DNA of 64,000 nt from Taenia hydatigena (GCA_036345935.2 JADWOT020000002.1:9888196-9952195), one strand, 5' to 3'. Numbered from the stretch's first letter, positions 1-13,984 are shown. The notes: generated from the sequence alone by a model not told the origin. Numbers and translations are program-made.

Positions 1-660
1 TCTCAAACGATTATGCGTAGTTGGTAGACTGGACAGGAAGACCTTTAAATCGGTGAAAAGCAACAAGACGCAAGACCTTGAATCGCATGCTTCGTACAGC
101 ATGCCGCGAAACAGGATCGTAGGAATATCCGTTTTATCGTAGAGATAGCAGAAAGAGAGGAAGGAGGGAGAGTGTGGAAGGTACTACCTAATACCCATTC
201 TCTGCACCTTCAGAACTCCACTTACCTAAGAAAGATCACTAACTATCTTAAGCACCAGACTATTGCGCAAAGAAGCAGACAGGGACGTGTCAGTGTTAGA
301 CCAATATTTGAGTTTTAGAAACGAGTTGCATGACAAAATGAGCTGTGAATTGATCCCCTTTACAAGGCTAGTAGACTGAAATTGTGGCCGTTATGCCAAA
401 TATACTAGTTGACAAGCAAATTAATTAATGCAGAAATTACACTATAAGAGCTGAAAAAGTAGCTTCAGTGGTAAGCATCATCCACTACAATAATGACAAC
501 ATGTTCCTTCTTTACATCCAGAAAGGCAAGGCAGCGTGGTCGCCCACAAGCTAAAAGCGGTGCGGCACATCTGATGGAGTGACTTGCACAAACGGCCAAT
601 TTTACAAAAGTCTACTATTTTTGTGTAAATTACAGGAAAATTGAGACACCCTTAAAATAT
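1..660 (+). repeat. Direct duplication, copy 1 (cut by the window start)
   Basis: This aligns with 15178-15775 in the same orientation. Shared landmarks are GTAG..GGTAGACTGGACA near base 20, AACAAGACGCAAG near base 60, the purine-rich AGAGAGGAAGGAGGGAGAG at 150-175, CATCATCCACTACAATAATG near 477 and the AT-rich stretch near 610. No gene is supported inside it. Confidence 0.6.
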
Positions 661-3600
661 GTGGGTTATATTATTAGAAAACTGGCAACACTAGTCAATC
701 CAAAAATAACAGCATAGCTAGCTCTGCTCGCAAAACTTTTTGTTTAAGACTCGAGCAGCCAATACGAGTGAACATATAGGAAAATCCACCTTTTATTGTG
801 CATTATCAGCAAGGAATCTTGTCGCCTTGCCGGTATTCAGCCCTGCAGTCAAGTGATCCCATGTTTCGAGGACTGTCATTACCTCTTACTGGATGCAAAT
901 AAAACCTTTTTTAGAAAAGACTTCATTAATTACCAACGATTAAGTTCATACTTAGCATCCATGCACCGATTCGGTTGATAAGGCTATCGCAGAACTTCAC
1001 TGAGATTAGGACTGATTTTCTTGGGTTTGAATCCGTTAGCGCCAAATATAAATGGGTAAAAACTTAGAACCTGGCACTAAAATGAGGACAAGGAAAGAAG
1101 TGAGGTGTATATGAGCTCCATTATTCTTATTTTTTCGAAGGACATGCACTTCGTGTAGACTGCCATCAGTAAAGCAGTCGCTAAGGCGTTTGTTGAAACC
1201 TTTGCAAATCCGCAAGGTGCGTCGTGGTACTGCAGTTCCTGCGTTGTGATGTAGTGGACAGAAAGGATCAAATGAAGCGCAAATCCAAGGCTTAGATGCG
1301 TGGAGGAAAAGGCTTACTACTCAGTTAGTGCTTATAAAGATTAACGGTTTGACATTGGAAAAGCTCCAAATTATACGCGATATTATCTGTCGTCTATCTA
1401 CCACCTGCCCACCGTGAAGTAGAGACCTTGCATCTGCCGCGGTACCGTCGAGTAGACAGAAAATGCACAATATGATTTCTCCTTTGATGGCTAAAGGCTA
1501 ACTAATCTGCTCTTTACTTTTCCATTTTCTACGTACTCTATTTGTCTATGCAGATCCTAAAATGAATCTGCGCCACTGCTACCACTTCTGCTGTTGGTCA
1601 GATGCGCCAAGCGTACGCCAGCCATTGGTTTTAAGGCACATTTTAACAGCGCAGTGAACCGACGTTCCGCAAATGCCCCTGTAACGAGTGTGCAATGTGG
1701 TAACCTTAAAAGGAATCCCTTGTTGAAATAGGTGACCTGTCCCATTGAATCCTTTTGTCCCCAACAATTGTTGAGGCATTGGCCTTATCTTCAGCTACTT
1801 TAACATTCCACGACTCTACACCTGCATATTTGCCATGGAATAGTGCTCGCATCACCTATGCCGCCAGCACCCACCGTCTTAGACAAAATATAGCGTTTTT
1901 GTTGCAACTTTAGTCTGGGCTTAGGGAAAGGGTAGGATTTTTCAAGTCAGGTTTTTGTCTACGCAGAGTAACTTAAGGGATGAGGTGTAAACTTAGGCCT
2001 GGCAAAGGGGTCTGCAAGTATTTGAGTTTATCTAGTTTTGTGGTCAACCGTCTCAAATGGATTTTTTGTCCTAATTCAGCGATAAGCCGTCTTCCTAACC
2101 GCGAAAGAAGTTTATCGGGTCGGGACTTGAAATGGGCACATGCATGGCTTGAGAAACTTACTTAGCCAATAAGTTCATGACCCATTCAGAAAGGCATGAT
2201 CCGAACAACCGGCACAAACCCCAACCTCTGTCGCACATATTGGAAATGTTGACTCGTTTTCAGCGAATTGGCCTGCAATGTACGCTCTACCCACACCCGC
2301 CTCTTTATTGTACAACTGATAGAGAATGGTTATCCTTTTTCGACATCAGATTCCATTGGGAGCCGCAAATCGTCGAAAATGCGTTCCACTAGTGTGGGTC
2401 ACCATAACAGATCGTGCTGAGAGTGTACGCTCCAACTAAAGGAGAGCAGGAAATCCGAGTTGACACGTGTGGTAAACCAATGCCTCAAATTCTTAAATGC
2501 GCGGCTAATTTATTGGCTGTTATTTGGCCTGCAAAGCTGCTCAATTTGAATATTTTGATTGCAGAGACATTCAATCAGAGCAATGGTGACACATTGCTTC
2601 CATAAAGCAACAGGAATATTGTGAACTTTCTTCAAGGGCAGATTGGGGGAGAGTTATATGCGAAATTTCGAAGGGCTCTGTCATCGGATTATGCGATTTC
2701 AATCTTTGCCTTACCGATGGGACGCACAAAATTGCTTAATGAAAATTTTGTCAATCACCGTCTCAAGGATCTTTAATGGAGTCCTAACCATTAATCTGAA
2801 TGGGCTTGTAATAATGACTGTTGTATAAATTAAAAGATTTACAAGGTTGAGAAGTATTTACAAAATATCGATAATTTAACCTGGTCAATTAGGTAGGAAA
2901 AAATATAGGAATCACGCTGCTTCTCAACTTAAGCTAAAAGCAGCGACTCAAGTCACCGCTGATACTCAGGTGATGCGTGCGTTAGTAAAAGTGCTCCTTA
3001 GGTGAGAAGCATTCGGCGAACGCAAAGCCAGCAATGAGGACATCGTTAGCTCTCCTTGAGGTAGACTAGAGTTCGAAATGTAAGCACCCAGAATTGCATT
3101 CGCCAAGTTAAAGATTACCAAATAAATCTGTTCCTTAAATATTTAAGTAACCAATGGAACGAGATGAACGAGGAATCTGCTGCACCACTAGCAACACCTG
3201 TACGCCTTCTCGCACATAGGAACATTTAATAATGATTAACACTATCAAATTAACCCTCTACTCTAACCTGCCATGCCAAAGGATGCCTCAGCTTCTTTGC
3301 GCTCATTAGCGGAGTCTATTTCCTCTCGTGATATTAGCAGCATCACTCCAAACACCAACCTGAAGCAATGTTGCACCAGATTATCGAGACTCTTTACACG
3401 GAAAATTGAATGCAGGTACTTGTTGCGAGAAATTTAATAAAACGCGTTATGGTAGGCTGAGTTCCCTGTGGCTCAACTCTATGCGAACCTGATGGGATAA
3501 TAACTACCATATCCTAGTAATGCAGCCAAAAGGCTGTTTAAAACGGGTAAACAGACCAAAAGGAAAACGGGGATGTTTGTTCCCTATTTTTCATAAATAT

Positions 3601-4295
3601 TTAAAGAAACTGACTTATGTAGGACAAATTTCAACAGAGCAATGCAGCTCGACTTTCTTCAGGCGAATGCCAAGAGGCTGATTGATTCCAGCCAGTTGTC
3701 TCTAACCGTAAACACGTGCTTGATAAGTTTATTTGCAAAGCACCCCCAAAGCCACATCTCGTATACACACCTCGATCAGCTAACTTGGAAGACATCTGCT
3801 CAATGGCCGCCCTTACATTGTTCCTCGGCCTGTCGTGAATACACTTACGACAATTACTGCTGATGATTACCAAAGATAAATTTACCCGACTGCATTCATT
3901 TATTTGGTGATGACTTGTGGCTCAAGAATTTGTCGAGTCAAGGGAAGAAGCCTCTCGACTTTTACAAATTTGACTGCCATCTTCGCAACTGGCCTCCAAA
4001 ACACGTAAGCAAAATAAATAGGCGAATACGCTACTGCTATCGCATCAATTATCCAGCAAGGTCCCAAAAAGATGAACAAGTGTAACAAATAAAATTGGGC
4101 TTCATTGATGCACTTGCTAAATTCGCTCGCCATGATTTTGGTGTTTAACAGCATAGCCAAGAAGCAGGACATAATTTGTGGTTATTACCACGTTCTACAG
4201 CACTTGAGATCTTCTCACATATTTCTCTGTGACCATGATCACTGGCAATTAGAAAGGCTGTCATATTCCCTTCAGTCGTCGCATTGGCATCAGCT
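661..4295. other. No supportable gene
   Basis: Only short frames. Those at 2177-2392 (+) and 3900-4172 (-, hydrophobic) look slightly protein-like but lack splice support. If a plus-strand antigen copy existed, its signal exon should lie near 2.8-3.6 kb; none was seen. Confidence 0.4.
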
Positions 4296-4893
4296 CCTGA
4301 TCAAGAGGAGTGACAATGAAATCTCAACATCAACTACTTCCTATGCCTTAGCCTCCAATGCTCTTCACAAATCTACACGTGTGGTTTAGTACTTAGGTTT
4401 TAGTTTGCTTAGGATACGCATTTCCAATCATGCCGATTTCGACATGGATGCAACATCTCTACTTACTATTTCCCGGCTTAACACTTCAGCGCGCACTCTT
4501 CTAATGACCAATTGGTATTGAGTCCGGAAGGAGGCAACAATCACGAGGTCGAATCGCATGAGACTTTATCAATGGAAATTGACATAAATAAATAAAGCAA
4601 TCTAGTTAAAGACACAAGAAGTTTACTTCTAAATGAGCCTTGCACAAGTATGTGCAAATAGAAGTGTTAAACTCTTTTTTGAATGACGATATGCAATAAC
4701 ACTCCCCTTATTAAACTTCACTTCTTTTAAGCATATACATTCTGAGGTTCTTCTGGTCACTACTCTTTCTGACAGGATGCTAGCTGTGACATTTCTACAT
4801 CTTCTTGGTTGATTGAAACGTTTACAACTGACTCTTTTTTAGAATTGATGGTGACGAAAGCAAACGAGGCAGCAGAGATCCCGATTTCCCACA
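4296..4893 (+). repeat. Inverted copy of the antigen intron and FN3-exon start (arm 1)
   Basis: This stretch matches the reverse complement of 16963-17556 along its whole length, at roughly 80-85 percent identity by eye. Landmarks are AGTGACAATGAAATCTCAAC, TCTACACGTGTGGT, CAATCACGAGGTCGAAT and ACTCTTTTTTAGAATTGATG. It includes the acceptor and the first 15 codons of the FN3 exon (IDGDESKRGSRDPDF). Similarity then stops, and the frame hits a stop after QLSHDYA. It is a truncated antigen-gene fragment on the plus strand rather than a working gene. Confidence 0.7.
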
Positions 4894-7800
4894 ATTAAGC
4901 CATGATTATGCTTGAGGATGGTTTCTGAAATCCTGAAATTGTTTAAAAGGGGTTCAGTTGTCCATTCTACCAACTTCACAATAAAACGCTGGGTTATAAG
5001 CACTAAGACCATGACGCCGTCCCTGCATCACTTTGAGCAATAAAGAGTTGTACAGCGTGGTACAATTTAGCCTAACAGCCAGCGATAAATCAGCGTTAGA
5101 ACCCACCAGTGTTGTTGATCCTATTTTGCAGAAGAATTAACGCGTTAATGCTAGAGTTCAAAGGGACCTTACCTGGTGTGATCACGAATTCAGACGGGAA
5201 TCATAAACGTAGTGGCCCGACAACTGGTGGTCTGCACAATAAATGCATAAAATTGCGCTGATGTGTGCATTCAAGCGACTAATTTTTCACTCAAAATAAG
5301 GGTACTTTCTCTGCAAATCCTTATTTAGCAGCTATTTTCGCAGGGTATTTACAATTTCAACTTCGTAAAACAAAACAGACAGACCTTAGTAAGGTTGGAA
5401 CTTTAATGAAAACTGAGTAGAAGGTTTATGGGCATCAACGCTTCAAGGCCCGTTCCAATCCAACTGCCTTGGGAAACGATTGACGCTCGGTGGTGACTAA
5501 CTAAGAAATGAGGTTTGTTTGGTTTCGCCCACGTGAGTATATGCTATATTGTCTTGCAAAGTAAACGGGAGAAAATGGTTGCTTAATCCCATCGCATTCT
5601 TATGTTTAATCTCGGTTTTCCACTCGCTTCCTTACTGATGGCTGCACTTGGATGCATATTTGACAACGTAGGTGAATAGAGTACGGTTTCTGAAAAATTA
5701 ACGATTTCGTTTTTGCCCTCCAACGGTATAATTTCCATTTGTTATTTGACACTTTAACAATAAACGCAACCATGTGGTAACTTGATGGAGTGACAGCCAT
5801 CTGGAATAAGATCTTTGGCAAATATGCGCATTTAGTTTGAAGTCAGGCTATTTTCCATCACAGCATGTTTGCAGTCTGCTTCCTTGTAGTAAAACAAACA
5901 ACGCAATCCATGCCTTTGCGACGTCGCCTTTGTAGCATGAAGGTGATCCCTGAATCCACTGACTGTTTTCCAAAACCAAGTGGCATGAATGAAGACAATT
6001 AGGGTTCTGAGTGAGTCCGCTAGGAACCTAAACTTGAGCGTTTTATGGTTCTGAGACTCAAATTGTGTTAAATTTCTACGCATAGCGCTGCATCCGAAAG
6101 GTATTCGCCTTGATCTGGGTTGCCAGACAAGCAAGTCCGTATTCTTAGAAGTACCTTCTTGCAACATCTTTAACAAATGCAGAACTATCGTTATAAAAGG
6201 CGTTAGCGCTTATTTAAGCTCAGCTAAATGAACCGCATCCTTCGTGAAAGCTGTATGGGCTGGCCGTGAACGGTCTTCGTTGCAAGCGATTCATGTACAT
6301 CAAGTTGCGGCGATTAGACTTGTGGAAGCATGATAGCTGGTGCTTGGGAAACACACGAATTTGGTCTTAGCAGCCATGCTTGCATGTCCACAGCTTACAT
6401 AAAATGCTAAATCTTTTCATGTCTTGGTTATAGCGCAAAATGATATTGTCATCAAGAAAAAGAAAATTAAGAGAATGGCTACAAACCTGATTCTTGGGCA
6501 ACGAAGTAAGAATTGCTGTGGTCTTCAGGACGGCACCCTTATATGACTCGCGAAATGCGTTGGGTGCTCCCACGTGACATTCATTCCAACTTTCGCAATG
6601 TGATTGGTCTATTTGGTGATTTGATCTAAGGTGATAACTGTGAGTGACTAAAATTCTGCTACAGAAATGCTAGAATGCTTGAAAGCAATTTTAGCGGCTA
6701 CAGGAGCATTTTCATAAACTCGCAGTGTCCATCAATAAATGCATGCTGCTTTGTAACTGTAGTTCCTGAGACAGGCAATGCTGATTGACATTAAAGCAAC
6801 AACTGGTTAGTGGTGCAGTATGCCCTTAGAAAATGACACAACAGCCGTGATGCACCGACTAGTTTGCAGGTTCAAACGATTTCGGTTTGACACTGATCGA
6901 CTTACTGTTGCTGTAAATACCCAGTTTTGCTTTCGTTGGCTAACACTACTAAGGGGGTCCACAAGGCCATATTCTATTACATCTTACAGGGTTTCAAGAC
7001 AATCAAGTTGGCGAAGCAATTTAATTGATCGTCTAAACGGTTTATGAAATGATTACAAGAAAAGTAACAACACGAGGTGAAGAGAACGAGAGAAGAATTA
7101 ACCAGAGCATAAAAGCTCATTTGAAAGGATTTGCGACAAATATAGACGCTTCACTACAAACATTTTAACCTGAATAACTCGGGCCTTTCGAGGCCTTGCA
7201 GCTTACCGCAAAACGGATTTATAAGTTGCAGACAATTGTGCAATTTATTCAAAAACTTTTATGCGATAATACAATGCCATTCAGTTTTCCGGCAAAAACA
7301 CTCGTCTCTTATTTATGAATCCAAGCTCAAAGCAAGTGCTCTTGTAGCATCTGCAGATAGCAGACAGGTTGCACTGAATGGCAGGTTGACAAGGCTTAAG
7401 GTCTTCTCAAAGAAATCGGAAAACAAATTGCAATGCAATCTACCCTTATAACCATGCAAAAGAAATATGGATTGTCAAAGACTATCGCTACGTTGTGTTT
7501 GGATCAGAGTGAATAAAACTGTGGCAAACGGGCTCACGGATGACAACGATTATAGAGATTTGTAGCAAATGGACCTTTAACGCTCGCATTAATACTATGA
7601 GCGTTGATTGCATGGAGCCTTGTCCTGAGAAAATGTCAACTTTCTTCATCAATTTTATGAAGATTAGCGCAAATGCAGGATTATAATTAGCAACGGCTGT
7701 AATGTGGACGATTCTCTTAGCAAGATAAGAGCGCCAAATTATTTAGACTACTATAGAAAAATGCGAACTATGATACCTTAGTTACAAGCAACATGATTGA

Positions 7801-9746
7801 CTTTGAACATCTTGGATCCTAGAGTTATGCGGTACCAACTTGACCGTCAGACATCTCAAAATTAAGTGCCTATTTCGTTCATGTAAGGAGGGATACTGGC
7901 CTACGATTGAGCAAGTTTTATCACCGACTTAAGCTCCGTCATTTTTCTTAACTTTTTTCTTAATTTCGTTAACAGCTTATCTGAATTCTTCCTATGTTAC
8001 CTTCCTCCAAATCACATACACGACTAGTTTTGCATGTTTTCTTATTTATATTAAACACATTTTTATCTCTGCCGACATTGAAGAGATTCCATTACTCACC
8101 ACTGTTAATTACCATGTCGACGAGCCAAAATGTTTTCCCCTCAGTCTGTTCAGGATTGGCAATACCCAGCAGAATTCTACCCAATTTCTTGTAATGCACG
8201 TTTAAAGGTGCGTCGATAACGGCACCTATTTTAAACTATGGATGCGACCAGTAAAAATATTCCTCAGAATAAGAACTTGGGCAAGCAACATAAGTTATCA
8301 CGACTTGCCTAACAACATATCGCCCAAGCGTTCCACCTAGAGGGTTGATAAATACTAAGTCCAACTGTGGCCGGACGTTCTGTGCCGAAGTTTTTGACCT
8401 TCTTTTTGCCTATTTAACCGTTAGGGTTGCTGCGAATTCTTATATTTATCAGGCAGAAGTAATCTTATTAAGGCTATGCTTTGATAAAACAGTACAAAGA
8501 AAATTAGGTTTTGCTTTAGAATCAACCGACTGCGTAAACAACGCAGACCGACGAAAACGTGACCTTCTTTCGTGCTCAAAACACAAAACTCCTTGGAGAA
8601 AGCCCTGCCTTTGGTATCATTGCTGTTTATATGGCAAGTTTTTAGGTCGTGGGATTGAGCAAGGTACTGAAGATTGTTAAAGTGATTTTCAAAGATATTC
8701 ACACGTGAATTAAATAACAACCCATTCTTCTTTGCGTGCAATAACTGAAGACCCAGAGAAGCACTTAAAGTTGACGAAAGCATTTGACCGTAGATGATGT
8801 AGGCAATATTGCATCGTTCTTGAAGTGTTCAAAGTTTGTTTGAGGATTGCCGGTGGTTGTGGCTTCAATTTTGTAAAGGCTTTACGAAAAACGAAAATAA
8901 CGAACAAGAAATTTAGCAGCATAGTTAGCAAGAGGCAAAATAACCATGGGTGACAATAAGAGCTGCAAAGATTTATAGCTAGAATGGCGTAAAAGCATCA
9001 GAAAAACATCCATTAATGCGAAATGTTAAGCCGGATTTTGTCTCGATCATATGATCATAAATGATCATTTATTCGACTGTTTACTGTCACCTAAGACAAG
9101 CCCAATAATTTTGATCCCAAATCATAATGCGGATAGGCGATCCTTGCAGATGCGACGGATAGTTTAGAAACGAGGATTCCGACCGAAAGGATTAATGCGC
9201 GGATTCATAGAAGTACTGGTGCATCTTGTCGTGCCAACATTTGTCTCAGTGGCTGCCTGGGCCTCAGTACTTTCCATGCAAGCAAAACAAGTCCCAGGCC
9301 TGTCAGATCATGCTGGCATTCCTCTAAACTGCGCAAAAATGCACCCCAACACCATAGTTTTAACTTTTTCTGGCCCTCAATGCGATTCTTAATAGGGCGA
9401 TGCCAGTTTGGTTGGACGCAGACTTTGCAGCCTTACACCTGCTCTACAATGAACTGCGCATCAAAATCAAAAGCACATTTTAGCGCCAACTTTGCCAGAT
9501 CTACGCTGCTAAATTTTAAATCTACGCAAATGACAAGAAAATCGCAAAGGTTGCTAGTGTAATTAGAAGACAATTTAATTGTTTGAAGTTAGGGTCAACT
9601 TTACTGTAGCCTATTCTCGCATATCCCTACAAAAGGCATCAAATCAACGTTGAGTGCGGGCGTGTTCGGTGCATGCTCTGTAAACTTGTCACCGCAAAAT
9701 AAATAGTTCGGCATTTATGCAAACGAAAACCGTGAATGGTTTTGCT
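4894..9746. other. No supportable gene
   Basis: AT-rich sequence with frames under 125 codons in competing phases. The minus-strand frame 5832-6176 is the longest uninterrupted one and has no motif. No duplication partner noticed. Confidence 0.4.
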
Positions 9747-9808
9747 TCACGAATGCATTTCGACGTAGATTGCCCACAAATATGTTGCTGAAATTCCCTG
9801 TGCATCAC

Positions 9809-9989
9809 CTTTATCCAAAATACTGCGCGCGCCTGTTGTTTGTGCCTTCGCTGAAACTTCAGCCGGTCTAGTGAAGCAGGAAATATACATTTCTGTGCAG
9901 CAGTACTCTTCATGAATGCAGAATATAACATCATCAAGGTTGCGTGTTTGGTCCACAAGATTGCCCTCCTCACGTTTCCTGGGATTCAT
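9809..9989 (-). CDS. Possible exon, unrecognised
   Basis: An open minus-strand frame includes NLDDVIFCIHEEYCC and TRPAEVSAKAQTTGARSILD, a composition typical of real protein. It reaches the plausible donor GATAAAG|GTGATG. The frame stays open to 9747 if unspliced. I do not recognise a family. The start is uncertain and no acceptor was chosen. Confidence 0.28.
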
Positions 9990-11403
9990 AGGTCATGGTG
10001 GCGATAAAATCACTTACTATGGCCATACAGCTGTGTAAAACTCGCTTTTTCAGATTAAGGGTCCATTACATGCCTCGAAAACTCGCATTCACCCACCGTA
10101 GCAACCACAATTCTCCCTGGGGAATAGAAAAATCAACAGAAAACGATGACTTTTTAATGCATAACCACGAAATTTGAAGTTGTAGCGTCTCAGAGCAATA
10201 AACTGACAGAGTTTGTACTCCATCTTCATTGCCTCACACGCTTCGGCTCAATCCTGAGATCCCAATGCGATCTAGAAAAACTTTGTTGTCGTCTTCTCTT
10301 GAAATGTGGCGCGGACAGAAAAGTAGTGATCCAAAGCCCTCACCAACCTTCAATCACAGTTAGCTAGATTGCTTTACAAAAGTCAACGAGACGAGACACT
10401 CTACGGGTGACCATTATGGCATATTCATCTAATGATAGGTCCCCGCATAACATAAGAATGAGTTTCACCTTACAGCCTGTTTCGCTGGAAGCACTTCACC
10501 TCTACCATCGTTTACGAGAGGGGTCATAGAGTTACTCGCCAAGAACCCCACTCAAGTCATAAACGTGCCTTTGCTAAACCGCTACCTAATTAACGCTTAA
10601 TGCGGTTAACAAGAGCGGCTTATCACAGAAGACAAAAACGAAATCTTTGTTTGAGATGGCTTACGAGTGATCTAGGTGCTATCAAGCCAGTATGGACTCC
10701 TTCATTAGGCTCAAAATTGCGCCTCGTTCCATGGGTTACCCTGCCCAGACAGAACCTGACTGGCTAAGTCTAGACTAACTTTAAAATTGAAAACGTTATA
10801 GTAAGATTGGGATGGTGATACATGCAGCATAAGTGACGAGAACACTGCTTAATGGGAAACACGTAGGCGTACAATCGTAGAATATTCAAGTGGTTAAGGA
10901 TAATTTCAAAAAACGAGCAATCTTAACACGTGGCGTCTGTCATGGTTCGGCCAAATTTCGCAGCCTTTACTGCCCCCTACTCTGGGAGTTCTTTCTTCTA
11001 AAGTGGTCTTTACAAATAATCAGGAAGACTAGGATCAACTGGCACAAGAGAAGAAGTCAAGAAATGACTTTATAATTGAAGGGTCCGTTATCATCGGCTC
11101 GACTCTATGATTCAAATCGAATTTACACGCACACAATCCCGAGTTATGCAGAATTTTACTCTATCAAATCAATGCATACATATGCTCCGAAGCCAAGAGA
11201 GACTGGAACTCCATCGAGGTCAATCCTTCAGACGTCCACTTTGCACCACCTAACACTCATTTCATGAAGGAAAAAAGACCTATGGCTGTCAGGCTACCCA
11301 TCAACCACCCAGCAGTTCCATTTCTTCTCCATTTTTGCCGACTGCTAAGAAAGTAAGACTCAGGCAGAGAGCTTCTGATTCACACAATCGCGTCTATATG
11401 CAA
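9990..11403. other. No supportable gene
   Basis: Short frames only and no consensus splice pairs that I trust. Confidence 0.4.
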
Positions 11404-11729
11404 TCAAAATGTAGAAGAATGCATTTCACCAGCCCTTATCGTCAAAGATACGGCAGTGAGTTGAGTGGGATCTGAAGCATTAGGCACCAGAAAGCAGTCT
11501 CCACCTCCTCCTTTGTGGGTTTGTGCAGCTCCGCACGAATTAAACCTCAGAGCATTGGTGATAGCGTCTGTGGCAGAACAACCATTTCGAAGACCGCTCC
11601 TACTATCCTTGATTGTGATGGCCCAGCCAAACGTTGTCAGCTCTTCTTCTCTCACATTGCCTCCCTCGATATTCCCGGCGTTTACAATCGTCACGGTGAC
11701 TTGGATGGCTACCATCGCCCCAGAAGTGA
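11404..11729 (-). CDS. Probable terminal exon of an unrecognised gene
   Basis: A textbook acceptor (CTATCCTATTCCTCAG) opens a frame of 107 codons ending in a stop, with two leading bases (phase 1). The peptide includes AIQVTVTIVNAGNIEGGNVR, TTFGWAITIKDSRSGL, NGCSATDAITNALRF and GAAQTHKGGGGDC. Codon choice and composition look coding, and the DNA is richer in GC than its surroundings. The beta-rich start could belong to an extracellular domain, but I cannot name one. Overlapping plus-strand frames look like shadows. Confidence 0.5.
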
Positions 11730-12804
11730 CTGAGGAATAGGATAGATTCAGCAAGATTTCCAGCAACAAGAATAGTTTCACAGTCAATGCAAGCGATCCC
11801 TATGTGGCTAGAATGCATTCAATAGGAGAGTGATGAACATTCCAAGGTGGTTAGAGAACAAAAGAAAAATTGGGGCAATTCGACCGTCTTACAACAGGTT
11901 TGATGCAGCATCATCGCATTCCACATCATTCGCAGAGGCATTAGCATAACTTTGGTTCATTCCACAGTTAACGTATGCTCACAACTCAAAGCAGTAAACA
12001 CGCGTAAAAAACGCGAACTCCTATGTGGGAGACCAATTAAAATAACATCATATCCAACTATTTTTCTTGGCTTCACTTTGCTCATTGCGAAATCGGAACA
12101 GTTGCGAATGAATTAAAGTGCGATTATACATTGCAGAAACGATACCAAGTAGCGTGCTTCTGTAGTTTATCAAAACTTGGCATGAAAGGCCTAATCAGTT
12201 GGAAGAAGACAACATAGCAAAATTCTAGAATCAAGGTTGATGCAAAATAGATCCACGTGAAGTGAGGGAGCAAAATCATACACATTTTTGCCTCTGAGAC
12301 CCATCGAATGCATTCACGAATATAGCCAGCTTGGGGACTAGGTCGAACCTGCTCTTTTGTCCATCTCTGCGACCCATCGGTCAGCTTTTGGTAACACGGC
12401 AGGAAAAGTCAGGGTTAATTATTGCCACAACTAAAGGGAAGCCAATGCCCACTCCGAGGCCACTACCTTACTTCAGGAGAGGAAGTATACGCACACACAC
12501 ATCGTAACATGGCGTCGCCAACGAGCAGCTTGCTCACGAGCATTTAGGAGGCGATCATCCCATGAACCTTCTTTTGATCATAATAAATACTCACAATTCT
12601 TCGGTTCAGACAGAGTTCCGGCCCATGCCAGTTACACCCAGATTTTGTTCTGTTTCCTGTTTGTTGGCTTATAAACAAGATAACTGCCGCAGAAACAACC
12701 GACAAAATCGCTTCCTTCAAATTCTCAAAACAGAGGGAGGGATTAAAGCAGCAGCTTAATTTTAGTATGCCTATTTAAGGCGCCAACGCGGAGTGTGCGC
12801 ATCA
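11730..12804. other. No supportable gene
   Basis: Probably intron or upstream sequence of the exon at 11404-11729. A short ACGCACACACACAT run lies at 12490. Confidence 0.35.
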
Positions 12805-12915
12805 CAGTTCCAACTTGAGAAAACCAAGGCTTATTTAGAGATGCAAAGCATAAATCATTGCAGATACTCAGGCGAGCTAAGACGTGGATTAGTGCATCTC
12901 AATTATCAACGCACA
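12805..12915 (+). CDS. Possible exon, unrecognised
   Basis: An open plus-strand frame runs between GCATCACAG and the good donor CGCACA|GTAAGC. It encodes FQLEKTKAYLEMQSINHCRY and then SGELRRGLVHLNYQRT. The acceptor has a weak pyrimidine tract. Family unknown. Confidence 0.27.
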
Positions 12916-13174
12916 GTAAGCTCATTTCTGCAAGGGTGGCTTCAAAATACTGTGGTAGAAGCACTACCAAATCGTTCAAGTCATGATTCCTTAAAAACAT
13001 GCATGTACACTTCATTTTGTCAAACACCAACATTCTCGGCTGGGTTTGAATACAAATGCAAGTAACAGGCTAAAAAAGCGAGAAAATTATTCCCCTAAGC
13101 AGGAAACGAAAAAAATGCGACATGGTCTGCAACACAAATGCGTAGATTTAGTCAGTGGCATGGTCAGATGACAA

Positions 13175-13389
13175 TTAGCACAAAATCAGTCCTGCCAACA
13201 CTTGACGCGCACATGACGCACCCAAATGACTAGCAGCAACAGTGGTGGCAGTAGCACAGCCATTCAAGTTTTGCACAGACAGGTATACTGCGCACGAGAT
13301 GGGAGGGCAAGAGGCAATGCAGCTAGATTCTAGCGGATCAAAGGAGGATTTCCATCGTTCGATTCGCATCTGCTCAGCAGTATCTGTGG
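13175..13389 (-). CDS. Probable terminal exon, cysteine-rich, unrecognised
   Basis: After the acceptor CTTGATCGCAG the frame is open for 70 codons to a stop, entering in phase 1. It includes TDTAEQMRIERWKSSFDPLE and SSCIASCPPISCAVYLSVQ, with seven cysteines. Codon use looks coding. It might belong with the other minus-strand candidates at 11404-14542, but it carries its own stop. Family unknown. Confidence 0.42.
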
Positions 13390-13984
13390 CTGCGATCAAG
13401 ACTACGTGACTCCTCAACATGAGACACATGTATAAACCCTGGTCACGTAAATTACCCTCAAAAGATCTACACATATATCTGTATACTTCCAGGGTCACAG
13501 AACCCGCTATCACGCAAGCGATATTTCGTAAAGCGCTTCAACTATGGGCTGCTATCGCTATAGTCAGACGAGCTTATGTTTTCATGTCGTGTGCCCAACG
13601 CTGATATGCATGACCATGTGACCTGATTGCCCACAGACATATTGGCCCATATCCGTGTCTCCCGGTCACGTGCATCCACTGTGTAGATGTATGGAACGTA
13701 AATTCTCCCGTATCACACAGACCCACTGTCTTGTACATTTAAATTAGCCTGAGCTACAGCCGACTGTAAGAGTGACTCATTTGTAAGGCTCAGGCCAATC
13801 GCCAACCCCTAGACCTCATGAGGTGAAGATGATAATAGGCAGTCGCCTAACGAAAATGGAGCTATAAACTGATCAGTCGGTCGGTCAGTGGGACAAAAGC
13901 AGTGGCGCCTAATTGTTTCATGGTAATTTTTACGCACCTTTGCCTGATAGTCTAACTATTCATCTATTAGCATTCCATACCCAC

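Noticed and set aside
11465..11740. Plus-strand frame rich in Pro and Ser opposite the 11404-11729 exon
   Set aside because: Shadow of the minus-strand exon, which has a far better acceptor and codon use; the plus frame has no splice support.
12490..12505. CA-repeat microsatellite
   Set aside because: Only a handful of CA units, too short to be a meaningful repeat.
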